Below, piece by piece: positions 42,381 through 50,639 of a DNA stretch of 64,000 bases; within the stretch, counting starts at the first letter, position 1; every line of letters starts with the position of its first letter. Under the pieces are notes generated by a model. That model was not told where the DNA came from. It ran no database searches and saw nothing but the letters and a program-made list of their open reading frames with translations. The position numbers and the translations under genes are program-made. Origin of the DNA: Pseudomonas putida (GTDB taxonomy: Bacteria > Pseudomonadota > Gammaproteobacteria > Pseudomonadales > Pseudomonadaceae); NCBI RefSeq assembly GCF_002025705.1, contig NZ_CP018846.1, positions 3,649,501-3,713,500 on the forward strand, given 5' to 3'.

Positions 42381-43784
42381 ATGAAGACCCTTGTACCTTT
42401 TGGCCTGAGCGCTGCCCTGGCCTTGTTCAGCCTGCCGGGCCTGGCCGCGCAGCAGGCCCAGGCGAGCAAGCCAGGTTGCGAGAACCTGCAGTGCATGGTT
42501 TGCCCGGCAATGAGCGACCCGCAACGCTATGCCGAAGGGCGCATGAAGCTGATGCGCGAAATCGTGCCTGGCAAGGACCGCTGGCTGTTCCGCTCGGTCG
42601 TCGACCTGACCAACGACTTCGGCATCCCCGCCCCGATGCGCCCGGAGTTCGCCCGCCTGATGCAGGCCTTCGAACGCCAGGGCATTCATGTGGCCATGGC
42701 CATCCAGCCGACCCGCGGCCTGATGCACCGCGACAAGCTGTTCGCCGACCAGTTGCACGGTTTCGACTACGCCCGCGCCAGCAACAGCCTGGCCACCTAC
42801 CTCGGCCAGCTGCGCCAGGGCGGCGCGGTGGTGACGCCGATGATGCAGCTGGTACAGCAGCCGCCCAAGGGCGAGTACTTCTTCCGCCGCGATCACCACT
42901 GGACGCCTACCGGTGCCGAGGCCACGGCAAAACTGATGGCTGAAGAAATCCGCCGCCAGCCGTTCTATGCCGGCCTTACCAAGAAGGAGTACCGCACCGA
43001 GCCAGGCGTAATGGTGCCCAAGGACGGCACGATGAACCTGGCGATGAGTTCGCTGTGCGGCAACAACTATGGTTTCCAGTATGTCCGTGGTTACCAGACC
43101 ATCCCGGTGGCCAGCGGTGGCGACGCGCTGTTCGACGAAGCGCCGGACCCGGAAGTGATCCTGGTCGGCGACAGTAACGCCGCAGCCCGCGAAGACGAGA
43201 GCAAGCAGTTCAACTTCGATGGCTACCTGAAGCAGTACCTGAACGTCGACATTCTCAACTACGCCCTGCCCGGGGTCGGTGAAGATGGCTCGCTGCTGGA
43301 GTACCTGCTGTCCAGCGACTACAAGCCCAAGGCGCCGCCCAAGCTGATCGTCTGGGAACTGCCGGCCAACTACCGGCTCGACTCGCCGTTGATGTATCGC
43401 CAGCTGGTGCCGGCGGTTCAGGGCGGCTGTGCGGCAAACAAGGAGGTGCTCGGGGCGAAACTGCAGCGCCCGGCCTTGAAGGTGGGTGAGCGCATCGAAC
43501 TGCTGAGCAATGCCGGCAGTGGTCGCCAGGCGCTGTCGAAGGGGTTTCTCGACATTCGCCTGAGCGACAAGAACGTCAAGGACTTCTACATCATCGTCTA
43601 TTACGACAACGGTGCGCGGGACAAGGTGTGGTTCCGCCGTGAGGCGGCGGTGACCGGCGGGCAATACTACCTGGAGCTGAGCAAGGCACCGGAGTTTGCC
43701 GGGGCCAACCTGTTGTCGGTGTTCATGGAGCCGACCAAGGCCGGCACCGCGGCGACCAATGTGGAGACGCGCCTGTGCCTTTGA
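42381..43784 (+). CDS. algX: Alginate acetyltransferase AlgX
   Basis: A 467-residue periplasmic protein that binds the polymer and adds O-acetyl groups. After the signal peptide (MKTLVPFGLSAALALFSLPG) the SGNH-like domain carries D171-H172-H173-W174 (FRRDHHWTPTGAE) and the Ser of ILVGDSNAA. A C-terminal carbohydrate-binding module follows (about 340-467). The ATG at 42381 is favoured over that at 42357 because it gives a proper signal peptide. Its end overlaps the algL start by ten bases. Confidence 0.9.
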   Translation: MKTLVPFGLSAALALFSLPGLAAQQAQASKPGCENLQCMVCPAMSDPQRYAEGRMKLMREIVPGKDRWLFRSVVDLTNDFGIPAPMRPEFARLMQAFERQGIHVAMAIQPTRGLMHRDKLFADQLHGFDYARASNSLATYLGQLRQGGAVVTPMMQLVQQPPKGEYFFRRDHHWTPTGAEATAKLMAEEIRRQPFYAGLTKKEYRTEPGVMVPKDGTMNLAMSSLCGNNYGFQYVRGYQTIPVASGGDALFDEAPDPEVILVGDSNAAAREDESKQFNFDGYLKQYLNVDILNYALPGVGEDGSLLEYLLSSDYKPKAPPKLIVWELPANYRLDSPLMYRQLVPAVQGGCAANKEVLGAKLQRPALKVGERIELLSNAGSGRQALSKGFLDIRLSDKNVKDFYIIVYYDNGARDKVWFRREAAVTGGQYYLELSKAPEFAGANLLSVFMEPTKAGTAATNVETRLCL

Positions 43785-45016
43785 AGAAGGTATTGCCAAA
43801 CCTGGGGCTGCTTTGCAGCCCTTTCGCGACACAAGGCCGCTCCTACAATGCACCGCGATCGCCTGTAGGAGCGGCCTTGCGTCGCGATAGGGGCGCAACG
43901 CGCCCCCTGAATGCTGCACTACTGCTCGCCATGGCGCTGCTAACCCCCCAGACCCAGGCAGCGCAATCCATCTGGCCCCCCCACAGCACTGCACAATCGG
44001 CCATGATCGCCGACTACCGCACCCTGGCCTGCACCAAGGAGCCCCCCGCGCCCTACACCGGCAGCCTGCGCCTTGAAAGCAAATACGACCAACGCGACGC
44101 CAGCAAGTCGACCCTGCGCAGCAGCCCCGACGCCGACAGCGAACGCATCGGCAAGCAAGTCAAGGAGTTCGTCGGTGGCCTGATCTACGCCAGCAAACGC
44201 TTCCAGCGTGCCAAGAAACCCCAGGACGCCAACATGGCCCTGGCCTGCCAGGACCAATGGCTGCAACACTGGGCCGACGCCGGCGCCCTGCTGAACCCCG
44301 ATGCCAGCGGCACCGGCATGGCCGCACGAAAATGGGCACTGGCCGCCATGGCCGGTGCCGTGCTGCTGACCCAATCGGCCAGCGACGGCAAGCTGCAGCT
44401 GAGCGAAGCGCAGCGCAACTGGTTCACCCGCCTTGGCGAGCTGGTGATCCGCGAGTACGACCCACGCCGCAGCGCCAGCGGTGTGTACTTCAACAACCAC
44501 GACTACTGGGCAGCCTGGGCCGTGGCCGCGACCGGCATGCTGGTAGGCCGCGACGACTTCATCCAGTGGGCCGATGGCAACCTGCGCCGTGGCCTGGCCC
44601 AGGCCGTGCGCGCCAACAACGGCAACTACGCCTACCTGCCGCTGGAAGTGGCTCGCAGCAAGCTGGCTGCCAACTACAGCCAGTACGCCCTGGTGCCGCT
44701 GGTGCTGCTGGCCGAATCGGCGCGCGCCAACGGCCTGCCGTGGAGCCGCGAAGACCAGCAGACTCTCGACCTGCTGGCCAACTTCGCCGCCCGCACGGTG
44801 CTGGCCCCAGGCGACCTGCCCGAACTCAAGGGGCAGTCCCAGGCCGATGTGGCCCCGTACAAGATGGCCTGGCTGATCCCGTTCCTGCAGCGCAACCCCG
44901 GCCATGCGCTGGCGCGCCAGCTGTACGACAGCGAAGACGGCGAGGTGGACAACTACAGCCAGCTCGGCGGCCCGATCAAAGCGTTCTACCCCCCACTGCC
45001 CGGATCAAGGAGCTGA
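43775..45016 (+). CDS. algL: Alginate lyase AlgL with REP-interrupted leader
   Basis: A 413-residue frame for a PL5 periplasmic lyase that clears stray alginate. The catalytic pair Asn241-His242 is in FNNHDYWAAW, with Arg294 and Tyr301 in EVARSKLAANYS, so it should be active. The signal peptide is split: residues 1-9 (MPLKKVLPN) and 45-62 (LNAALLLAMALLTPQTQA) would join into a perfect leader. Between them 35 residues are encoded by an inserted REP pair that kept the frame. The GTG overlaps the algX stop. Export may be reduced, or use a later start such as the ATG at 43931. Confidence 0.8.
   Translation: MPLKKVLPNLGLLCSPFATQGRSYNAPRSPVGAALRRDRGATRPLNAALLLAMALLTPQTQAAQSIWPPHSTAQSAMIADYRTLACTKEPPAPYTGSLRLESKYDQRDASKSTLRSSPDADSERIGKQVKEFVGGLIYASKRFQRAKKPQDANMALACQDQWLQHWADAGALLNPDASGTGMAARKWALAAMAGAVLLTQSASDGKLQLSEAQRNWFTRLGELVIREYDPRRSASGVYFNNHDYWAAWAVAATGMLVGRDDFIQWADGNLRRGLAQAVRANNGNYAYLPLEVARSKLAANYSQYALVPLVLLAESARANGLPWSREDQQTLDLLANFAARTVLAPGDLPELKGQSQADVAPYKMAWLIPFLQRNPGHALARQLYDSEDGEVDNYSQLGGPIKAFYPPLPGSRS
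43803..43908. repeat. REP pair (class B) inside algL 5' end
   Basis: Two inverted copies of the class B REP (core gtaggagcggccttgcgtcg) form a large hairpin in the beginning of algL. About 105 bp, a multiple of three, appears inserted between codons of the former signal peptide. Confidence 0.8.
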
Positions 45017-45019
45017 CCC

Positions 45020-46474
45020 ATGGCTGCCCTCGCCCGCTTTTCCCTCACCTGCCTGGCCGCCCTGTGCCTGGCAGGCACTGCCCAGGCCGCCAGCCAGGCG
45101 CTGCCGGTCAATCAGACCGTAGACACCTTGCCCAGCGAGCAACGCCAGCTCAAGGCTGACCAACTGCGCCAGCAGGTGCGCCAGGCCGTGGCATTCCAGC
45201 AGGCCGAACGGCAACGCCCGGCCGGGCGCGCCAGCGTCAGCCTGCAACCGATGTTCTCGTCCCAGGCCGGCAGCTGGCCGTTCGAGCCGTTCGTCAACAA
45301 CGGCCTGTTCCGTGCCATCGCTGGCTACCAGGCACACCACCCGCAGGTGGTGATGCTGCGCGGCGGCAGCATCACCCTGGCGCAGTTGCACGATGCACTG
45401 AACGACCCACGCATCCTCAAGCGCTACAAGGATGGCTACCTGCTCAGCTACCCGCTGATGATCGGCAGCGACGCAGGGCTGGTGCTCGAAGGCACCAGCC
45501 TGTACCTGTCGGCGTTCGCCGGCACCGCGCTGATCAACCAGGGCTGGCTAGGGCTGAACCAGTCCAGCCTGCAGAGCATGGCCGGCGACAAACCGGGCAG
45601 TACCGACCGCGCCTGGCGGCCATTCGTGGTGGCCTGGGCTGGCAGCCATACCCAGGTGCTCGGCTCGACGCTCAAGCGCCTGGGCTACAACGCCAACCTC
45701 TCGCGTGGCCTGAGCACCGCCTTGAGCACCCAGCAGGCGGCCAGCACCCGCCCGGCCACGGTGATCATCCGTGACAGCCAGTTCAGCGAGATGTCCAGCG
45801 CCGTGGAACTGCAGCACAGCCAGGCGACCATCACCGGCAGCCAGTTCGAGCAGTCGCAGCAGTACGCCATCGATGTGCAGAACAGCCAGGTCAAGCTGCA
45901 GGGCAACCAGCTGCGTGGCATCGACAACAACAGTGGCGTGCGCTTGCGTGGCCAGACCCGCGCCCTGGTCGAAGGCAACCTGATCCTCGGTGCGACCAAG
46001 GCCGCCATCGAAGTCAGCGAGCAACAGGGCGCGGTGCTGCTGGCCGGCAACCGCATCGGCGACAGCCGGGGCAATGGCATCCAGCTGCGCAACCTGGCAC
46101 CTAGCGTGGCGGCACCGCTGGTGATCGATGACAACCTGCTGGCCAGCAGCCAGGGCAGCGCGGTGGATGCCAGCGAGGTGGGTGCCGTGGCGCTGCTCGA
46201 CAACCGCATCGGCAATACCGCGGAATATGCCGTCAGCCTGCGCAACGCCACGCCGCTGGCCGGGCCACTGGTGCTCAGCGGCAACCGCCTGGGCCGAGTC
46301 GGCAAGGCGCTGGTACGGGTGGAGGGTGTGCGGGATGTGGTGCTGGGGGGCAACAGCTTCGATGGCAAGCCGTTGCTGCAGAACCTGTTGATCGGGGATT
46401 TGCTGCCGTTGCAGGGCCAGTTGCTCGAGGCCACGGTTCGCCAGGGTGAGACTGTGCGGGTCAGGCAGCAATGA
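45020..46474 (+). CDS. algG: AlgG-like beta-helix protein lacking DPHD
   Basis: A 484-residue periplasmic protein with a signal peptide (ending AQAAS) and a right-handed parallel beta-helix (about 240-445). It aligns by eye with the C5-epimerase AlgG in VVMLRGGSITLAQLHDAL, RAWRPFVVAWAGSH, LGYNAN and DSQFSEM. AlgG reads YGIDPHD at its active site, whereas this protein reads YAIDVQN (282-288), so the catalytic DPHD motif is gone. It probably binds polymer without epimerising it. AAGGAG precedes the ATG, three bases after algL. It ends the cluster, whereas algG normally follows algE. Confidence 0.7.
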   Translation: MAALARFSLTCLAALCLAGTAQAASQALPVNQTVDTLPSEQRQLKADQLRQQVRQAVAFQQAERQRPAGRASVSLQPMFSSQAGSWPFEPFVNNGLFRAIAGYQAHHPQVVMLRGGSITLAQLHDALNDPRILKRYKDGYLLSYPLMIGSDAGLVLEGTSLYLSAFAGTALINQGWLGLNQSSLQSMAGDKPGSTDRAWRPFVVAWAGSHTQVLGSTLKRLGYNANLSRGLSTALSTQQAASTRPATVIIRDSQFSEMSSAVELQHSQATITGSQFEQSQQYAIDVQNSQVKLQGNQLRGIDNNSGVRLRGQTRALVEGNLILGATKAAIEVSEQQGAVLLAGNRIGDSRGNGIQLRNLAPSVAAPLVIDDNLLASSQGSAVDASEVGAVALLDNRIGNTAEYAVSLRNATPLAGPLVLSGNRLGRVGKALVRVEGVRDVVLGGNSFDGKPLLQNLLIGDLLPLQGQLLEATVRQGETVRVRQQ

Positions 46475-46498
46475 TCCAGCATCTGCTGTGACTTTACT

Positions 46499-46592
46499 GG
46501 CCTCTTCGCGGGTAAACCCGCTCCCACAGGCATTGCACAGGTATCGGAACCTGTGAGGATCCTGTGGGAGCGGGTTTACCCGCGAAGAGGCC
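46499..46592. repeat. REP pair (class A)
   Basis: Inverted copies of ggcctcttcgcgggtaaacc plus cgctcccacagg separated by about 30 bp, between the convergent algG and GNAT genes. Confidence 0.9.
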
Positions 46593-46600
46593 GCTACAGG

Positions 46601-47032
46601 TCAACCGATAACCCGCTGCATCCTCACAAAGCAATCATCCTCACCCATCTCGACAAACCCATGGCGCAGGTACAGCTGCCGCGCCGGGTTGCTCTTGAAC
46701 ACCATCAGCCTCAACAGCGGCAGCCGCCGCTGCGCCGCCCAATCGGCCAGTGTTTCCAGCACCTGGCTGCCCACCCCGCGCCCACGTTGTTCCGGCAACA
46801 GGTGCAACTCACGAATGAACAACGCCTGCCGGTCCTGGCCAAGGCTGCAGAAACCCAGCACGGTCTCCCCTTCCATCACCAGCCACTGCTCGCGCCAACC
46901 CCAGGCTTCATCGAACGCTTGCTCGATCCACAACAGGTCGAATTCGCGGTAATAGGGCAACATCGCCCGCCGCGTCAGGTCGCGGGCAAAGGTGCGCCAG
47001 GCATCGCTCGCGGCGATCAGCTCAACGGGCAT
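46601..47032 (-). CDS. GNAT acetyltransferase
   Basis: A 143-residue GCN5-type N-acetyltransferase. The acetyl-CoA motif is LHLLPEQRGRGVGSQVLETL, and the C-terminal half has FKSNPARQLYLRHGFVEMG. The ATG at 47032 is chosen because it overlaps the DUF488 stop and starts an ordinary N-terminus (MPVELIAASD). The substrate is unknown. It is coupled with the DUF488 gene upstream. Confidence 0.85.
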   Translation of the reverse strand: MPVELIAASDAWRTFARDLTRRAMLPYYREFDLLWIEQAFDEAWGWREQWLVMEGETVLGFCSLGQDRQALFIRELHLLPEQRGRGVGSQVLETLADWAAQRRLPLLRLMVFKSNPARQLYLRHGFVEMGEDDCFVRMQRVIG

Positions 47033-47408
47033 AGCACACCGGCGAGCTGCTCGGGCCGCGACGCTCCAGTTCATCTTCCAGCCAGGCCGCAAGCACCTGG
47101 GCGTTGTTGTGCTCGGTGTCCTTACCGGCATACAGCAAGGTCAGGTTGCCTTTGGCTGCAAGATCGAGCAGCGGATACCAGTGTTCAGGGTGCGCCGCCA
47201 GTTCGTGCTGATAGCGCTCGGTGAACCCGGCGAAATCCACCGCGCCCTGGTGGAACGCCTTGCGCAAATCAGTGGATGGCGCCACGTCGCGAAACCACTC
47301 GCCATGCAGTTCATCCTTGCGTTTGTTGCGCGGCCACAGGCGATCGACCAGCACACGCTGACCATCTTCTTTCTCTGGCGCGTCGTAGAAGCGCTTGCAG
47401 CGAATCAT
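47022..47408 (-). CDS. DUF488 family protein
   Basis: A 128-residue cytoplasmic protein of DUF488, with VLVDRLWPRNKRKDE, HGEWFRDVAPSTDLRKAFH and LLYAGKDTEHNNAQVL. The family has no firm biochemical role. GGAG precedes the ATG, and the end overlaps the GNAT start by 11 bases. Confidence 0.85.
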   Translation of the reverse strand: MIRCKRFYDAPEKEDGQRVLVDRLWPRNKRKDELHGEWFRDVAPSTDLRKAFHQGAVDFAGFTERYQHELAAHPEHWYPLLDLAAKGNLTLLYAGKDTEHNNAQVLAAWLEDELERRGPSSSPVCYAR

Positions 47409-47529
47409 GGGGTTCTCCTGCCTTTACCGTCTGTCTTGAGCCTAGGTAATTCATTGACCGAGGTCACGTCCAGGCGGGGAATTGTTTCTATGCTCAGAGC
47501 CACCCTCGCCGACGCCAACCGGAGCCCCC

Positions 47530-49146
47530 ATGGCAACCCCGTCCCTGGCCAGCCAGCAGCCACTGGCCCACAGCGATTCCCGCCCGCAGCTTTCGCACAA
47601 ACCCGGGCGCGCCACCCTCGTACTGTTCTTCGGCCTGCTGCTGGCCGGTATCGCCTACACCGCCTGGAGCCTCAAGCAGGACGTGACCGCCAGCGACACG
47701 GTGGTCACCACCATCACGCCGTTTCTGCTGCTGGGCCTGGCACTGCTGATTGCCCTGGGCTTCGAGTTCGTCAACGGCTTCCATGACACCGCCAACGCAG
47801 TGGCCACGGTGATCTACACCCACTCGCTGCCGGCGCCGGTGGCGGTGGTCTGGTCCGGCCTGTGCAACTTCCTCGGCGTGCTGCTTTCCAGCGGCGCGGT
47901 GGCGTTCGGCATCATCGCCCTGCTGCCGGTGGAGCTGATTCTACAGGTCGGTTCCTCGGCAGGCTTTGCCATGGTCTTTGCCTTGCTGCTGGCAGCCATC
48001 ATCTGGAACCTCGGCACCTGGTGGCTGGGGTTGCCGGCGTCCTCCTCGCACACGCTGATCGGCTCGATCATCGGCGTCGGCGTGGCCAACGCGCTGATGC
48101 ACGGGCGTGACGGCACCAGCGGGGTCGACTGGGCCCAGGCCAGCAAGGTCGGCTATGCCCTGCTGTTTTCGCCACTGATCGGCTTCGCCTGCGCAGCCCT
48201 GTTGCTGCTGGCACTGCGCGCGCTGGTCAAGCGCAAGGAGCTGTACCAGGCGCCGGAAGGCCGCACGCCACCGCCATGGTGGATCCGCGGGATTCTGATC
48301 CTGACTTGCACCGGCGTGTCGTTCGCCCATGGTTCCAACGACGGGCAGAAAGGCATGGGCCTGATCATGCTGATCCTGGTGGGCACCCTGCCGATGGCCT
48401 ATGCCCTGAACAAGACCATGCCCAGCGAGCAGGCGCTGCAGTTTTCTGCGGTGGCCGAGGTGACCCGCCAGGCGCTGGTACGCACGGCCCCCGGGCCGGC
48501 CCCCGGCGACCCGCGCCAGGTGCTAACCGCGTTCATCGCCGAGCCCAAGGCCAGCCCGCAACTGGTGCCGGCGCTGGCTGAGCTCACCGGCATGATCGGT
48601 GACCAGGTCAAAGGCTACGGTTCGCTGCGCAGCGTGCCGGGCGAGGCCATGGCCAACGTGCGCAACGACATGTACCTGACCAGCGAAGCCATCCGCCTGA
48701 TCGAGAAAAAACAACTGGTGACGTTGGACGCCGATACCCGCAGCCATGTGCAGCTGTTCAAGACCCAGCTGGACGACGCCACCCGCTATATCCCGCTTTG
48801 GGTCAAGGTGGCGGTGGCCATCGCACTGGGCCTGGGCACCATGGTCGGCTGGAAGCGTATCGTGGTGACAGTGGGAGAAAAGATCGGCAAGACCCACCTG
48901 AGCTATGCCCAGGGTGCTTCGGCGGAAGTGGTCGCCATGTGCACCATCGGTGCGGCGGACATGTTCGGGCTACCGGTGTCGACCACCCACGTGCTGAGTT
49001 CGGGGGTGGCTGGGACCATGGTCGCCAACGGCTCGGGGATTCAGCAGCGCACACTGATCAACCTGCTGATGGCCTGGGTGCTGACCCTGCCGGCGGCGAT
49101 GCTGCTGGCCGGGAGCCTGTACTGGTTGCTGAACCAGATCTTCTAG
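47530..49146 (+). CDS. Pit-type inorganic phosphate transporter
   Basis: A 538-residue inner-membrane phosphate carrier (PHO4/Pit family) driven by ion gradients. Both family repeats are present: FVNGFHDTANAVATVIYT and, in the second half, ASAEVVAMCTIGAADMFGLPVSTTHVLSS. A further signature reads SFAHGSNDGQKGMG. A long cytoplasmic loop separates the halves. GGAG lies five bases before the ATG. The sizeable N-terminal cytoplasmic tail of about 30 residues is unremarkable for Pseudomonas members. Confidence 0.9.
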   Translation: MATPSLASQQPLAHSDSRPQLSHKPGRATLVLFFGLLLAGIAYTAWSLKQDVTASDTVVTTITPFLLLGLALLIALGFEFVNGFHDTANAVATVIYTHSLPAPVAVVWSGLCNFLGVLLSSGAVAFGIIALLPVELILQVGSSAGFAMVFALLLAAIIWNLGTWWLGLPASSSHTLIGSIIGVGVANALMHGRDGTSGVDWAQASKVGYALLFSPLIGFACAALLLLALRALVKRKELYQAPEGRTPPPWWIRGILILTCTGVSFAHGSNDGQKGMGLIMLILVGTLPMAYALNKTMPSEQALQFSAVAEVTRQALVRTAPGPAPGDPRQVLTAFIAEPKASPQLVPALAELTGMIGDQVKGYGSLRSVPGEAMANVRNDMYLTSEAIRLIEKKQLVTLDADTRSHVQLFKTQLDDATRYIPLWVKVAVAIALGLGTMVGWKRIVVTVGEKIGKTHLSYAQGASAEVVAMCTIGAADMFGLPVSTTHVLSSGVAGTMVANGSGIQQRTLINLLMAWVLTLPAAMLLAGSLYWLLNQIF

Positions 49147-49162
49147 GCTGAAATGCGAGTCT

Positions 49163-49278
49163 TGTAGGAGCGGCCTTGCGTCGCGAAAGGGGTGCGAAGC
49201 GCCCCCAGGATTCAGCTCCGCCGCAAGTATCGCCAGGGCCGCTTTGCGGCCCTTTCGCGACGCAAGGCCGCTCCTACA
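49163..49278. repeat. REP pair (class B)
   Basis: Inverted class B REP copies (gtaggagcggccttgcgtcg and its complement) between the convergent phosphate transporter and GST genes. Confidence 0.85.
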
Positions 49279-49296
49279 GAGGTCAGTGTTGACTGA

Positions 49297-49992
49297 TCAG
49301 GCGGGGATTTTCAGGCCACGCTGCACCGCTGGCCGCTCAAGGAACTTCGCCAGCACACGCTGCACTTCCTTGAATTCGTCGAAGCCCACCAGATCGCGTG
49401 CGTTGTAACGCTCCACAAGGTTGCGCACCCAAGGGAAGATGGCAATGTCGGCGATGCTGTATTCATCGACCATCCACTCGCGCCCTTTCAGGTGCCGGTC
49501 CAGCACACCCAGCAAGCGCTTCGATTCGTTGACGTAACGGTCGCGCGGACGCTTGTCTTCGTATTCCTTGCCAGCAAAGAAATGGAAGAAACCAACCTGG
49601 CCGAACATCGGCCCGATGCCGCCCATCTGGAACATCAGCCACTGCAGGGTCTGGTAACGCTGGGCCGGGTCCTGGCTCAGCAACTGACCGCTCTTTTCTG
49701 CCAGGTACTGCAGAATCGCCCCCGATTCGAACAACGGCAACGGTTGGCCGCCCGGGCCGTTGGGGTCGAGGATCGCCGGGATCTTGTTGTTGGCGCTGAG
49801 CGAGATGAACTCGGGGCTCAGCTGGTCATCGTTGTCGAAGCTGACCTTGTGCGGTTCGTAGGCCAGGCCGATCTCCTCCAGCATGATCGACACCTTGACG
49901 CCGTTGGGCGTGGGCAGCGAGTACAGTTGCAGGCGTTCGGGGTGCTTCGCGGGCCATTTACGGGTGATGGGGAAAGCGCTCAGATCGGTCAT
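49297..49992 (-). CDS. Glutathione S-transferase, Nu-class-like
   Basis: A 231-residue cytoplasmic GST-fold protein resembling YfcG/YghU disulfide-bond reductases. The thioredoxin-like part has LYSLPTPNGVKVSIMLEE with Thr/Asn instead of a catalytic Ser or Cys, then NNKIPAILDPNGPGGQPLPLFESGAIL. The helical domain holds VDEYSIADIAIFPWV. AAGG precedes the ATG at 49992. It likely uses glutathione to reduce disulfides. Confidence 0.85.
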   Translation of the reverse strand: MTDLSAFPITRKWPAKHPERLQLYSLPTPNGVKVSIMLEEIGLAYEPHKVSFDNDDQLSPEFISLSANNKIPAILDPNGPGGQPLPLFESGAILQYLAEKSGQLLSQDPAQRYQTLQWLMFQMGGIGPMFGQVGFFHFFAGKEYEDKRPRDRYVNESKRLLGVLDRHLKGREWMVDEYSIADIAIFPWVRNLVERYNARDLVGFDEFKEVQRVLAKFLERPAVQRGLKIPA

Positions 49993-50080
49993 GGTCAACC
50001 TTGGCCTTGGGAATGGACTTGTCACTCTAGAGACATCCCGCGCGGCTGACCATCACCGGCCGTTGATCAGCTGGTCTGGC

Positions 50081-50581
50081 TCAGCTGGCTTGGCCATGCG
50101 CCTTGAGCTTGAGCTTTTCGGTGTCCACCCGCACGAACACCGAATCGGCGCTTACCGTCAGTACATCGCCGGCCCAGACCTCGCAGATGACCCGGGTCTT
50201 GCGCCCGACTTCACCTTCCACGCGCGCCTTGAGCAGCAGCTCCACGCCCATCGGGGTGGGTTTGAGGTAATTCAGCCCAAGGCTGCCGGTGACGCAGTCG
50301 ATGCGCGGCAGGCTGCCCGCTTCACGGCCTTCGGCGCGGTAGTGGTAGGCCATGGCGGTCCAGTTCGAATGGCAGTCGACCAGCATGGCCAGCAGGCCCC
50401 CATAGACCAGGCCGGGCCAACCGATGAAGGTGCTGTCGGGTGAGTGCCGGCACAACAGGTGAATGCCGTCGGCATCCCAGTGGCTTTGCAAGTGCAGGCC
50501 GGATGGGTGGGAGCAGCCACAACCAAAGCAAGTACCTTCGGGGGCGGCAAGGGCCTGGAGAGAAAGAATCGGGTCGTTCAT
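50081..50581 (-). CDS. PaaI-type hotdog thioesterase
   Basis: A 166-residue hotdog-fold protein, probably an acyl-CoA thioesterase. It contains the unusual N-terminal CFGCGCSHPSGL cluster of three cysteines and the family core FIGWPGLVYGGLLAMLVDCHSNWTA, followed by YLKPTPMGVELLLKARV. The Cys-x-Gly-Cys segment is characteristic of one uncharacterised branch. It lies downstream of the permease on the same strand. Confidence 0.8.
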   Translation of the reverse strand: MNDPILSLQALAAPEGTCFGCGCSHPSGLHLQSHWDADGIHLLCRHSPDSTFIGWPGLVYGGLLAMLVDCHSNWTAMAYHYRAEGREAGSLPRIDCVTGSLGLNYLKPTPMGVELLLKARVEGEVGRKTRVICEVWAGDVLTVSADSVFVRVDTEKLKLKAHGQAS

Positions 50582-50601
50582 ACGCTGCCTGTGCTTGTTG
50601 G

Positions 50602-50628
50602 AATGGGGGGCGCGAAACGCCCCCCATT
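50602..50628 (-). terminator. Hairpin between permease and thioesterase genes
   Basis: An 11-bp stem, aatggggggcg / cgccccccatt, with loop cgaaa, directly after the permease stop. There is no U run, so it may stabilise or partly terminate the permease mRNA. Confidence 0.45.
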
Positions 50629-50639
50629 AAAGCAGAAGC

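Noticed and set aside
40575..43994. 1139-codon antisense frame across algJ, algF and algX
   Set aside because: Same codon-bias artefact: low-complexity product opposite three recognised genes.
46499..46592. Repeats as a possible CRISPR array
   Set aside because: The units are inverted pairs of palindromic REPs, not regularly spaced direct repeats, and recur at scattered gene ends.
47482..47529. Earlier start for the phosphate transporter
   Set aside because: The upstream codons (MFLCSEPPSPTPTGAP) have no ribosome site, while the ATG at 47530 has GGAG at good spacing.
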